DNA from: Cyclostephanos tholiformis
Lineage: Eukaryota > Bacillariophyta > Thalassiosirophyceae > Thalassiosirales > Thalassiosiraceae
NCBI GenBank assembly: GCA_036939975.1
Contig: JALLPB010001877.1
Location: forward strand, 1 to 22,630
Direction of reading: 5' to 3'
DNA length: 22,630 bases
A model generated the notes under the pieces. The model was not told the origin of the DNA. It saw nothing but the letters and a program-made list of their open reading frames with translations, and did not search any database. The translations under genes and the position numbers were made by a program. Below are positions 9,669-19,540 of this stretch, piece by piece (position 1 is the first letter of the stretch; each line of letters starts with the position of its first letter).

Positions 9669-10905
9669 TTGATGATCACCCCCTGCATTCCAATGAACCA
9701 GCTCATATCCTACGATGAAGTGTCGGGTGTCCTTTGCATGCCCAGCTTCCCATTGATTACGCACCCCGACTTTACTAAGTATGGGCACTATGTAAACATT
9801 TCAACATTGCACTCACCAAGCTCGAATGCCCCCAATCCCTCATCTATGGATGGGTGGGGTTGGCAATGGACCCTATGATGTACAGTCTCATCAAGTTCAA
9901 TCTGTTTGTTGCCCCTCCAGACCCTGGTCCAACAGTAGTTTATAATGCAGGGTTTCAAACTCCCCAACAAATGAAAATGACAGAACAAATCTGGGAAAAT
10001 GATGAGAATTACTTCTTGTCCTACGGTAACATACATCACGCATGTTTTTGTTTAATTGACAAGTTGGTATGTCCAGAATTCAAAGTGTCAAACGTCCTGG
10101 GTCTTACAGGGTGGAATTCCATGATGTCCATCCAGGCCATCCTATGGCAATTGGAAACAACATTTGGTAAGCCGACGGTGAAGATTGACACACCAGAGTC
10201 ATGCCAAGAAATTGTGATCCTGGGGGCCACACCGTACACGGTGCCACAAATCGTGAACAGCACAATGCACCTCTTTCTCCAATCAAGAATCATCCTGATG
10301 AGGGAATTTGAGGCATGGGATTATATTATGCCTAAGACGTGGCCTGTGCTGAAAACTTTCATCCAAAGAGCGTACCAATGCAAGCTCGTAGCATCAAGCA
10401 TTCACAACACTTTGGGGCAAATGGGATATATGCCAACTCAAAATGTTTTTCAGGCATTTACAGACCACACAGATGACTCAAGTGTGGAAACTTTGGTGAC
10501 ACACACAGCTGCATCTGCGGCCACAGCTGCAACAATGGGAAGCACACTTGGGAGCATGTACCAAGCATCTCTTGTTCCTGCAGAGCTCACAGCCACCATT
10601 TAAATGATTGTGGCCAATCAACAAGCCCTGTAAGCACACATTGCTCTCCTAACACAGCCGATGGCTGCCATGTTGTACCAGCAGGGGACACAGGCATGAC
10701 AGTACCAGGCAACCCCTCCTGTCCAGAACCTGGTCATCCCTCAAGCTCCTACATATGGGGGATACAACAGTGGGGGTTATGTAGGTTGACCGGCAACCAC
10801 ACAAGGCGGCTTCCAGCAAGGATGTGGTGGAAGCCAAAGTGGCCATCAGATGGACCATGGCACTAGGCTTAATGGTATGGTGGTGCAAGCCAATGTGGGC
10901 CACTA
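9669..10905 (+). pseudogene. Copia-like retrotransposon gag relic
   Basis: The main open frame (9854-10603) reads WVGLAMDPMMYSL, QQMKMTEQIWEND, LTGWNSMMSIQ, CQEIVILGATPYT, STMHLFLQS and KTWPVLKTFIQRAY. From memory this is the gag-like capsid region of Copia-type elements abundant in centric diatoms. The N-terminal part starts about 9669 in another frame, and a shift near 9800 joins it (HFNIALTKLECPQSLIYG is in the 9854 frame). A stretch of about 30 residues seems missing between TFGKP and CQEIV. After the TAA ending at 10603, the same frame continues to 10905 through several stops, with GGYNSGGYVG and TQGGFQQG resembling the Gly-rich gag tail. No protease, integrase, reverse transcriptase or LTR pair was seen, so this is a gag-only fragment. 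Confidence 0.65.
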
Positions 10906-11551
10906 AATAACACTCTTAACCCTACCTTAGGGTTTAAAATCTCATTCATCACTCTTGTTTTTAAGTACATACCTTTGCATACCTTTGGCACGAAATATTT
11001 TTATAAAGGCAGGAACCAAAAACAAGTGCCTTTTTGATTTCTACAAATGTAGGAATTGTTTGTGACCCCACCATTGAATTCATAAGAAATTGGCTCTCAC
11101 AGAACAAACAGATGATTGCCAAAATTGCAAGTGCAATCAATGTTCTCGTAGTGTGCTGCAAGAGCAAGAAGAGTACCAATCATGCCAAGTACGGTACTTT
11201 CCCCATTACTGAAAAAGGATTGAGGAATTCGCCCACAGAACAGAACATTGATTTCTGTGTTCCCCAATTTACCTATCACGTTGAACTTAAAAAGAATCTA
11301 TCGGGTAGGTAGAATTTCTCAATTTCAAGTGGGACCTGGTACAAAACCAAACCAGCCCTTGCTCCTTTTTTGAGGAACCACAAAAATGAACATCTTGGAA
11401 CATATTATTTTGCCAGAAGCCTCCACGAGACTAGCCAAATCATGGGCATTGGTGTTCGTACAATACAGCAGCCTTCCTCAACCCATTACGAAGGCTGCCA
11501 GTGATTTTGGTAGTTATCCAAATGTTTTAGTAATTTATATTAATTTTCCCC
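10906..11551. other. Unassigned AT-rich stretch
   Basis: A + strand ORF at 11034-11312 (92 codons) has no features I recognise. It may be a relic or chance. I see no repeats, RNA genes or LTR ends in this interval. Confidence 0.3.
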
Positions 11552-13947
11552 CTAGAGCTCTAAATTGCTATCACTCTCATCCTCCTCGCCGTTGCTGTCC
11601 TCACCCTCATCCACTTCACTGACCTTGTCATCATTGTACTCAAGCCTATCATGCCTCTCTGCTCCCTCCATTATGGTATCATGTTCCTGCATTGTCATTT
11701 TCTCTGCAGTCTTCTGTGTTGCCTCCAATCAATTGCAGGCCCGTGGCAATTTATTCATCGCACTGATTTCCTTGAGCTGCAACCCACTTTACAGCACATG
11801 CCTTACCTTGATGATACTTATTTCCTCCAACTGGGTATACCAATATGGTGCTTGCTGAACCCTATTAAAATAAAAGCCCATCAACCACCATAACTCCTGC
11901 CATAACAATCCCCGATATTCCCTCATTGTCTGCTTGCAATGCGTACGGCTCACTCAGCCATTTCACAATGTAATACCCCATCACTGCCTCGTCTATGGTT
12001 TTGACTGCTCCAACCTCACCCTCCCAGATCGTCAATGACATCTGCGCCTCCAAAACGTTAACAGCTTAACTGCTAAGTCCGATCTGGCAGGAGAAAAACT
12101 CATACTTTTTTGGTAGGTGCATACGAGATTTCTATGTAGGAATAGTACAATTAGTTCTACCTAAAAAAAAACTCGGCGCGCCAAAATCTACCATACAACA
12201 CAACTCACAAACAGAGAATTTTTAATTAGTGCAAAAAAATGTGCGGGAAAAAGCTCCTCGTACGTCATGCAAAGCGCTTCAAGAAAATAGGAAAAGACCA
12301 TGCAAAAGATGAGGTTCTTGCACGTTCAATGCGCTATCTAAGTTTTGAACGGATGAAAATTCGCTAAAAAACTACAATACTATGAAGCTGGTTAAAAAGT
12401 TGATGCTCATGAGTGTCAATAGCTGTTAAGCTGTTAAGCATGCAATGAATAGAACCCCGCACTCCTGTCTATTCCTCCTTGTTCACTGGCTAATTGGATT
12501 ATTTTTCAATCATTTGCCCCTTCGTAACTCTGCCACAATATGCACTGATTGTTTGCCGCATACCGTGGCTGCTCATACATATTGACATGTGGGAGCCATG
12601 GCATTCCTAGCTGTTCTTTACATGCATTGCATCCACATGCAACATGCCGAAGAGCCTTCCAAAATGCATGCTCACCAACTTTGTTTTTGATTGTCGGGTG
12701 ATCACGTACAATGTTGCTGAAGATAGTACTGAGACCCACCATCGTCAGAATTTTTCTGAACATCACCTTCTCCCCATTGGTGTTCTTTACCTGAAGAACA
12801 TCTTTTGTGTTTGGTGATACAACAATGTGGGGGTGGTTGTTAAATGCATCTAACAAAATTGACTTCAGCTCGTCGCTGATTGTCGAATACCCTCTTTTTG
12901 TTTTAGCTAATGCCCAGTAAATCCCCCTCTCTCTGGCCATCATCTGCTGTCTCTTTGTAATCATCACACCATCAATGCATTGGAGTGTTGAATGCAGGAT
13001 CCTAAACAGCTTAGCATGATCATGCTGGCTTGGAATGACTGTTTCCCGGTTGGTTGACGGCCGGGTGGGCAATGGAGCTGAAAATGACATAACAACCTTG
13101 GTGGCATTGCATTTTTCTCTCTTTAATTTCCCAGGGACCATTAAGTTGCTGCGTGCACGCTCCAACATCCATGCTTTTTGCTCACTAACATAAGAAGCAA
13201 TGGCCCGATCCTTCATTGATAGGATCCCAGCGAGCGTATGGGCAGCAGCCAATGCTGGATGATCAACAGCAGCATGAATCATAGTCTCCTGATAATTGGC
13301 ATTTCCTGCATTGACAATTTTGTCCACAGTTGGCTTAATGCACCACATCTTTGCCATCCTTGAAGCCGCCATTGTACGAGCTGCACCATTTGCACAAATT
13401 GACCAGGGAGCCACTGCTGCAATTGCTGCCATTGTCATCATCATGGTCATTGTTGTTGTAGTGGTGGTTGTTGTCATTGTGATAGTGGCGGGTGATGAAG
13501 AATGAAGTCATGCCTTTTTGTTTTGGTAGAACCACATATTATGAGCCTTGCATTTAGCTGCAGCTTCAGTCGCCAATGACACTGTCATGGATTGCATCCT
13601 TAGCTCAATGTTGACAATGGAATTGACAGTGACAGGGGAGGTACTCTTGACGTGGATGATGGCGCCTCCTCAACATTGGCAACGATGGCAGCATTGTCAA
13701 CCAATGGTCGACTTGAGCGAAATTGCCTTGAGCGACGGGGTCCAGCAACATAGGCCTTCAACCCCTTAATCAACCCACCAAGGAGAGCACGCTGAAGGAA
13801 GCACTGGATTCGGAGATTGGTGATGTCCTCCTTGGTGAATCTTGCAGATCTCATGGCATCTGCAACACATGTTTTAGGCTTCATAAGCAAGATGTCAATG
13901 AACTTATTTTTCTTCTCTGAGTTGCCAGTAATTTCCCTGGAAGGCAT
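11552..13947 (-). pseudogene. Decayed repeat-family gene of unknown function
   Basis: Conserved-looking segments follow one another from right to left. A likely start MPSREITGNSEKKNKF (ATG at 13947) leads to KPKTCVADAMRSARFTKED, then after a frame change VNIELRMQSMTVSLATEAA. Next, in the longest frame (13477-12506), come KPTVDKIVN, REKCNATKVVMSF and CGCNACKEQLGMPW. That frame meets TGA at 12506-12508 where Trp is expected (YEGAND-stop-KIIQLA). A TTAA-flanked MITE follows, then GAVKTIDEAVMGYYIVKW, an extra T near 11872, QQAPYWYT, TAA (11789-11791), TGA (11729-11731), an acidic tail, and TAG at 11552-11554. From memory this resembles large families of repeat-associated hypothetical proteins in centric diatoms. 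I know no biochemical role, and a transposon-borne gene is an inference. At least six lesions show it is dead. Confidence 0.6.
12058..12437. mobile_element. TTAA-flanked MITE (about 376 bp)
   Basis: TTAA at 12058-12061 and 12434-12437 bracket inverted termini. The left reads CAGCTTAACTGCTAAG, and the right, as reverse complement, reads CAGCTTAACAGCTATT. The interior has no coding capacity. It interrupts the decayed - strand gene between segments that otherwise follow each other. TTAA target duplication with short inverted repeats is the habit of piggyBac-type transposons, but the termini are not a known piggyBac signature, so only the target-site class is claimed. Confidence 0.6.
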
Positions 13948-14852
13948 GGTGAATATAATCCCACATTGGATAATGAAGGATGGGAAAGGTGATGATGATA
14001 AAGTGTTGCGGTCATCACAATGTTGCAATTTGGCTTGATTAGTAAGGTGCATGCTTGTGGGAATGTCAAGAGGTGGGGGGGATGTGCTAAAATTTACACA
14101 GGAATGTGACATATCATTGAAACCATAAGAAGTGGGGAAATGAAATGAAACAAATGGGGGTGCTAAACCAGTAAGATCAGGAGATAATACTTGATTTACA
14201 TCATGCATTGCTTTTGTGAAAAATTGGTTATCTCAGTTAGCATATGACCAATGGAAAAAGCATCTTAAAATGTTATGTTTTAGATGTTTTTGGCCCACAT
14301 TGACTTGCACCATACCTGTCACTGTGTGTGGAGAGAGGAGTTTGTACAAGACTTGGAGAAAATATGTACCCATGGGGGGGGGGCTGGAGAAGCTGTATGG
14401 AAGAGAGCAATGTTTTCTAGGTACGGCATCCTTCCTCCTCTTCAAATTATCATCAGTGTGGCATCTGGAGCCGGATGAGACAGTGAACTGTGTCAAGGGG
14501 TTGCAGTGAACACTATCACTAATGATATTTAGAGTAGAGTCTGGATTTGGGAGTATAGAGGACCTATTCTTAGTACTAGTTAGAATACTAGTATTTTGAG
14601 GGGAAAATCCATCCTTCAGCTTCAAGAGATCATTGTGGCGGCCTTGTTCTGGGAAGACAAGAAAAGGGACAAAACATTAATTAGTACAAATCACTCAATA
14701 AACTAAAATATAGAATATACTGGCTTATCTGAATATCGAAAGAAGCACATGAGGTGCATCTTTTTACAGCACTCACATTCAAAATTGCCCGGTGTTGTAT
14801 AAATAGGTACAACACCAGTGCACTCGTGTGCATTTCCAGTAATTTTTTGATA
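13948..14852 (-). other. Flank of the decayed gene with unassigned ORFs
   Basis: The frame of the putative MPSRE start stays open upstream to about 14208. A further - strand ORF spans 14233-14625 (130 codons). Neither shows recognisable domains. They may be leader or earlier coding parts of the same element. Repeated ACTAGT palindromes occur near 14575-14592. Confidence 0.3.
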
Positions 14853-15454
14853 TTATTTGGGGCAATCAATTAGGGTGGGAAGAGTGCTTTGGGGATATGG
14901 GGGGGTTGGATCTTCAAATATGGAGTCTCCGTGTGACTTGGCAACATCAGGGACAATAGGGAAGTCCAGCATGAGGAGTGGAGGATTTGGTGCTAGAGGG
15001 CTGGGTGCCTCCTCATGCCATGTGGTGGTGAGTGGAGGATTTGGCGCTTGAGGGATGGTTGCCTCCTCACGCCGTGTTGTGGAGAGTGGAGGATTTGGCA
15101 CTTGAGGGATGGTTGCCTCCTCATGCTGTGTGGTGGCAAGTGGAGGATTTGGCACTTGAGGGCTAGTTGCCTCCTCATGCCATGTGGCAAGGAGTGGAGG
15201 ATTTGGCACTTGAGGGATGGTTGCCTCCTCATGCCGTGTGGTGGGGAGTGGAGGATTTGGCACTGGAGGGCCGGTTGTCTCCTAACGCCATGTGGTGGGG
15301 AGTGGAGGATTTGGCGCTGGAGTGCGGAGTGGAAATTGTTCATGATGATTATTAATTTGGCAATGACGTGGCCCTTTGCGGGGATGATGGCGTGAATGGA
15401 GTAAGTCATATCCAGTGGCGGTGGACCACTATTGCCTTCATTGAAATTTGTCAC
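14853..15454 (-). pseudogene. Pro-rich 18-residue-repeat ORF fragment, unidentified
   Basis: On the - strand an open frame from 15263 to 14853 encodes repeated PNPPL-TT-HEEAT-PQV units, then a non-repeat tail ending near LPTLIDCPK. Upstream of 15263 the same repeat continues in frame, but a TAG replaces GAG of the HEE motif near 15284, and the next open stretch (to 15454) is in another frame. The product would be a low-complexity repeat protein. I do not recognise it. It lies between two transposon relics of the same strand and could be the N-terminal part of a transposon-carried gene. Confidence 0.4.
14960..15322. repeat. 54-bp tandem repeat (about six to seven units)
   Basis: Units begin at 15007, 15061, 15115, 15169, 15223 and 15277, each exactly 54 bases apart, with a partial unit before 15007 and another after 15277. 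The core is GTGGAGGATTTGGC. The length is a multiple of three, so the repeat keeps the - strand frame. Confidence 0.92.
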
Positions 15455-16016
15455 ATTGGGAGGGATTGAGCAACAATGCTTTGATGCACGGGCTTCGACG
15501 GCAGTGTTGGTGCTTGCGATGAGGGTATGGGTGAGGTGTGGGGGAAGTATTGCACCGCATTGACTAAAATGGGGAGTGAAAAAATATACTGCAGAAAGGA
15601 GATACCTGTTACCTGTTTACTCAAGAGATATCTCTAAAGATAATGGTTCATCTCTAATACTAAGGGTACTCAAAACGTTGCACCTACACCAACTATAATG
15701 ACTTGATCACTTATTACTAATATTTTATACCTGCTTAATAACCAAATTAACATAAACAAACTACATTTTCAATGCAATTACATAAAACCTCAGTTTAAAC
15801 AACTTAATGCAGTTTTGTTATAGTAACAACTGATGAATTAACAGTAAAATGGATCAAGAACAAGTTACTATTTCAGTTTAACAACAAAATTTTTCATGTG
15901 AGTTAAACTAAATTTGAATTTTTTAATTAACAGATCTTACAAATCAATAAAACACATAATAAAACCATTTAACGTAGACTTATACCAATATACTGTATCT
16001 GTAGTAAAAATTATTT
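15455..16016. other. AT-rich spacer without genes
   Basis: From about 15580 the sequence becomes strongly AT-rich with many TTAA and poly-T/A patches, up to the end of the MULE relic. I see no coding, RNA or clear inverted-repeat structure. It could be the former 3' flank of the MULE. Confidence 0.4.
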
Positions 16017-16417
16017 TTAGAGTAAAAAATTATTTGTTCTTTTGAGGTACTTTAGGGCTCTGTCAAACATGAATGAGGCGCTCTCCTCTTTAATATGATC
16101 AATCTCTGCTTGTGTATTTGCACCCATCAGCTTGTCGTAGAGCCAGTTTGCTGAGAAGGTTTTCTTCCCCCCTTTCACATGCCTGTTAGTGTTCTTCTTT
16201 CTGTGGTAGGAGCAGTGGAAATGTCCCACATTGGACAGGACATCCTTCACCAACTCTACCAATCCCTTGGCCTGATCAGTGATAGATGTGTGCTTTGCAT
16301 GGTTAAGTCTAGGATGAACTCTTAGTGCAAATTTCCAGAATTTCTCCCATCCAACCTTATCTTCATTTCCAAAGAGAATGGCAAATGCAATTGGGGTTGT
16401 GCTACATTTAGCAGTGG

Positions 16418-16976
16418 TACCATGTTGTACTAGGGAATGAACCCTAGGTATTGCATTGTTGGGAAACAAGGGGTAAAGGTACCCCAGGTATGTTTAATCC
16501 TGTACTCTACTGCCTAATGAGTCAAGGTTGATGACTTACCTTCACAGGAATGCTTAATAGAAGTACTTCCTTGTAGAATCAATCCCACTTGGGAAGAGAT
16601 CTCAGGATGAGAGCTCCAATTCAATCCCACTTGGGATGAGAGCTCATTATGAGAGCTCTGATTCAATCCCACATGGGATGAGAGCTCATTATGAGAGCTC
16701 TGGATGAAATGAAACCTTTTTATGAGAGCTCTGGGAAAACCTATTTATTTCCCACACTGGAGAATTTAGTGGGATAGGTCTTGTTCCCTACTTGTTTGCA
16801 TCTTCATAAAATAAGAAGGGAAACGTGTCAAAATATTCCTCATAATTTTCATAACCAATCCCAAACATCCATTTGTTAGCTTAAAAATACTTCCCATCAA
16901 AATATTTTCTTCACAAGCTTCAAACGAATATTCTCCTAGTAGATTTACATCTAGACCACGCCAAGTCAAATACCAT
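16418..16976. mobile_element. 547-bp insertion in the MULE with 6-bp target-site duplication
   Basis: TACCAT occurs at 16418-16423 and 16971-16976. Removing 16424-16970 restores a continuous MULE reading frame (YSCYG joined to TTAKC). The insert begins GTTGTACTAGG and ends GCCAAGTCAAA. These ends are not inverted repeats. If the duplication is read as TACCA, the insert starts TGTTG like many LTRs, but it ends TCAAA rather than CA, so solo LTR is possible yet not shown. It contains a 42-bp triplicated repeat and no supported gene. Confidence 0.75.
16579..16704. repeat. 42-bp tandem repeat, three copies
   Basis: Units are 16579-16620, 16621-16662 and 16663-16704, each starting TCAATCCCAC and containing GATGAGAGCTC. 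Units two and three are nearly identical; the first is more diverged. Each unit contains GAGCTC palindromes. It lies inside the 547-bp insert. Confidence 0.95.
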
Positions 16977-17662
16977 AGCAGGAGTATAATGTATACTTGC
17001 CGAAGTTCATGTGTGCAACATCTGCTCGGAACATGACATCTTGTAGATACATCACAGCTTGCTTGGAATAATTCATCAACAAAAATGTCCCACCACAGAA
17101 TTGGGGCTCTTCCTCCCCAATCATCAGAGTTCCCAACCCACCATATTGGAGCATGTCCTTGTTGATATCAATCCACTCCACAATGTACTCCTTCTTCATC
17201 TCTCTTGTCATTTTTTGGCCTAAACCCTTGAGCTGCTCTTCCTCTTTGTTCACAACAAACATCTCCAACATAGCCATGACATCTGATGCTGTTTTGGTGA
17301 TGGCAGTGACATCATGGCTCCTTGCAGTTTGCAGCCATCTCCCACACTATGGCTCTGGTGTAGTAAGCATTTGTGGATGGATCACCAAAAATATCAAACT
17401 TTGCTGCTGATCTTGCTCTCTGGATTACCATTTTGGTAAGGAAGAGATCCCTCACATAGTGGTGCAACAATTGGGCACACTTTTTGTATGACATATTTGG
17501 CCTTTTTTCAATCCCCTGGCTGCTTGATTAAGGGGACCAGTCACTGGCTCTTGATGGGTGACTGCTTCTTCCTGACTCTCTTACCATCCTCATCAAGGTT
17601 CATCTCTTCCTCCTCCTCAACATTGTCCTCATCCTCATCATCACTGTCCTCTTTATCTTTCT

Positions 17663-17665
<3 letters not shown>

Positions 17666-17719
<54 letters not shown>
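17666..17719. repeat. (CAT)18 microsatellite abutting an assembly gap
   Basis: Eighteen uninterrupted CAT triplets end at the undetermined base. On the - strand they read GAT and would code poly-Asp at the N-terminal end of the MULE relic. Such a tract is a common place for reads to end or misjoin. Confidence 0.97.
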
Positions 17720-17720
17720 N
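17720..17720. other. Undetermined base (N), probable contig join
   Basis: This is the only N in the window. It lies exactly between the CAT microsatellite and the right copy of the 87-bp AAA repeat, which suggests two contigs joined with a placeholder gap of unknown true size. Confidence 0.8.
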
Positions 17721-17807
17721 GATGCATCATCTGTTGAAAATAAATGGCTTGGAGAGTCAGAAAAGAATGCCAAGGCTGTGTTCACATTGGCACGAAGGCT
17801 AGCTCCG
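17721..17807 (+). repeat. 87-bp direct repeat, right copy (AAA exon 3)
   Basis: This is the partner of 6832-6918. It has C at 17793, so the Arg codon CGA is intact and the frame continues into Walker B. Confidence 0.97.
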
Positions 17808-18559
17808 TGTGTCATTTTCATTGATGAAGTCGATTCCCTCTTGTCTAGTCGCGAAGGAAGTTCGGATGATTCGGCGCATGGGACACTGACAAGTGTCAAA
17901 ACTGTACGTACAACAAGTTATCACGGGTTTGGCTTCTTTGTGGTCTGTGTTTCTAATGTTCTATTTCATGTATGCTTTTTCAGACAATGATGAGTGAGTG
18001 GGACGGTCTGAATTCAGGCACTAACGGAAAAGGCGACGCTGGATCAGATAGAGTCATTGTTATTGGATCAACCAATCGTCCATTCGATCTAGATGAAGCT
18101 GTACTAAGACGGTTTCCGCGCAGAATATTAGTAGATCTGCCAGATCTCGACACCCGACGAGAAATCCTTGAAGTTACACTTGCAGAAAATCGTCTCGGGC
18201 CTGATGTGAACCTGACCAAGATTGCTGAAAGACTTGAGGGCTATACTGGCAGCGATCTCAAAGAAGTTTGCAGGGAGGCCGTTGTGCAGATCAGTCACGA
18301 ACAAGCGAGACTGTTGGACAGAGGTGAATTGTTGGATGACAATGATGAAGAGTATTTGGAGACTGCCAGGTCTGGATTCCAAATGTTGAGACCAGTAACG
18401 ATGAGGGACTTTGATAGCGCTATGCGTAAATTGAAGCGGAGTGTTTCTGAAACTGGCCGCGAATTAGCTAAAGTTTGGGACTGGAATGATCAGTATGGCG
18501 AAATCAAGAAGTCAAGTAAGAGGGGTGTTCTTCCACAGATGATGAATATGTTTCTGTAG
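17721..18559 (+). CDS. AAA ATPase (Msp1/ATAD1/spastin-like), 3' part of a split gene
   Basis: Exon 3 resumes here and runs to 17903; the last exon is 17984-18559 (TAG at 18557-18559). Numbered on the joined 1998-residue model, Walker B VIFIDEVD is at 1777-1784, sensor 1 STNRP at 1836-1840, and the arginine-finger motif RRFPRR at 1849-1854. Helical-lid residues ([14 protein letters not shown]) follow, and the closing [18 protein letters not shown] segment with WDWNDQYGE is typical of the Msp1/katanin/spastin/Vps4 (meiotic) clade. RRFPRR favours the Msp1/ATAD1 side, which extracts mislocalised tail-anchored proteins from organelle membranes; that role here is inference. The fragment has no start codon or promoter of its own next to the microsatellite and needs the 5' part to be functional. 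Confidence 0.88.
17904..17983 (+). other. Intron 3 of the AAA gene (80 bp)
   Basis: The donor is GTACGT after AAAACT, and the acceptor TGCTTTTTCAG ends at 17983. The intron is phase 0. Splicing joins SVKT to [10 protein letters not shown] as expected for the family. Confidence 0.85.
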
Positions 18560-18859
18560 ATAGTTACGCATTAACAATAATTTATTCAAGACTAGCTAAA
18601 GGAAGATATCTTCGCATCCTCCTCTACTTACAGACTTAATACGAAGAGTGGTGAGTTGCTAGGGAAGCGGAAGCGAGAATCTTTTTAGCGAAGGATATGA
18701 CGGACAACTTTCATGACACCAGATTTAGTTGCGATAACGAGGACGAAATCCTCAGAGAAGAAGGAGAGGATGAGGGAGTGCTAAAAACAAGGGTGCGGGC
18801 ACATAGCCATTGATGTCCTTTTTGCTTCAGAGGGAAGAACGATGAGGATAGCGGCGACA
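18560..18859. other. AAA gene 3' flank
   Basis: AATAATTTATT about 15-25 bases after the stop could serve as a weak polyadenylation context. A + strand ORF of 38 codons (18697-18813) is acidic but unsupported. Nothing else is recognisable. Confidence 0.35.
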
Positions 18860-19540
18860 GGATGCCGAGAGAGCTCCAAGCTTGGACTACGCTCAGACAT
18901 TTTGATAGATACTTGGTATGCCTGAAATTAAACCATCCTGATCGTGCATTGGATCGGTCTGACGAGTTGCGTATTCTTGAGGTGTCGGACAGGCAGTCTC
19001 CGACGATGACCACGAAGACGGGATCGTCAACGCGAGAGGGATGGGGCAAGTCCACGTCTATCCACTCGATATTTTCCGTATCGGTGATACCGTACAGTTC
19101 GGCGGTGCGTTCGAGCATCGCGCATTTCCCGCCGTCGTATGGAGTAGAGTTATCACGCCGACGTCCGTATGAGCGATGATGAGCGGGCGCATGCGCCCTC
19201 CCCCTCTGCCCTTCATGTGACGTCTTCCGTGTCGATACCCCAGCAATGTTAATATCGACGTGTGTTTCCGGTATTCGTCTTCGCACTCGTCGACGTTACG
19301 TCCCGAGTTACACGATTCCGTCAGCACTTGCATCGATTCGAATATGCCATCGTTTCGAACGTCGTTAATTACTCCATCGCGAATTGCCTCGAGTATGCCA
19401 CCGACGGCGAGGCACGTCCGTTCGAATTATCCCCCGATCGAGAATCTGAAGTTCGACGCCCTCTCATCGTCCCAAACCTCGGCTGAGGGCCAAACGTTCG
19501 GCGTGTGCAATGACGAAGACGACGACATCGGACGATCGGA
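18860..19540 (-). pseudogene. Decayed unidentified host-type gene
   Basis: From right to left the - strand reads SLHTPNVWPSAEVWDDERAS and NFRFSIGG, an in-frame TAA near 19429, then FERTCLAVGGILEAIRDGV and NSGRNVDECEDEYRKHTSIL. A shift between about 19240 and 19140 leads to YDGGKCAMLERTAELYGI, ENIEWIDVDLPHPSRVDDP and VFVVIVGDCLSD, fading out near 18860. GC content and codon style match the host genes, not the transposons. I do not recognise the family. An undetected intron could explain the frame change, but not simply the TAA. It is convergent with the AAA gene and lies downstream of the membrane-protein gene on the same strand. Confidence 0.45.

Larger units (their letters stand above)
16017..17719 (-). 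pseudogene. Mutator-like (MULE) transposase relic
   Basis: Right to left: a poly-Asp and acidic N-terminal part (GAT repeat, then SDDEDEDNVEEEEEMNLDED); YKKCAQLLHHYVRDLF (ORF 17494-17312); a frame shift near 17330 into QTARSHDVTAITKTASDVM; EYIVEWIDINKD; and FRADVAHMNFGKYTLYSCYG. The last probably holds the first catalytic Asp. A 547-bp insertion splits the gene there. TTAKCSTTPIAFAILFGNED, ITDQAKG (likely second Asp) and the CSYHRKKN motif follow. The frame stops at 16017 before the third acidic residue, so the C-terminus is missing. An in-frame TAA also lies between the acidic part and YKKCAQ. Motifs fit the MULE DDE family; the lesions make it non-functional. The N-terminal end runs into the assembly gap. 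Confidence 0.75.

Noticed and set aside
14960..15322. Possible CRISPR-like array
   Set aside because: The 54-bp units are contiguous tandem repeats with no unique spacers, in a eukaryotic context, and they keep a coding frame.
6832..17807. The 87-bp repeats as LTRs or as a transposon target-site duplication
   Set aside because: The repeat is AAA coding sequence, lacks TG…CA ends and lies in the frame of the host gene; target duplications of the element types seen here are 2-11 bp.
17600..17899. Poly-Met - strand ORF through the CAT repeat
   Set aside because: It reads the microsatellite as ATG and crosses the undetermined base into antisense AAA sequence, so it is not a gene.
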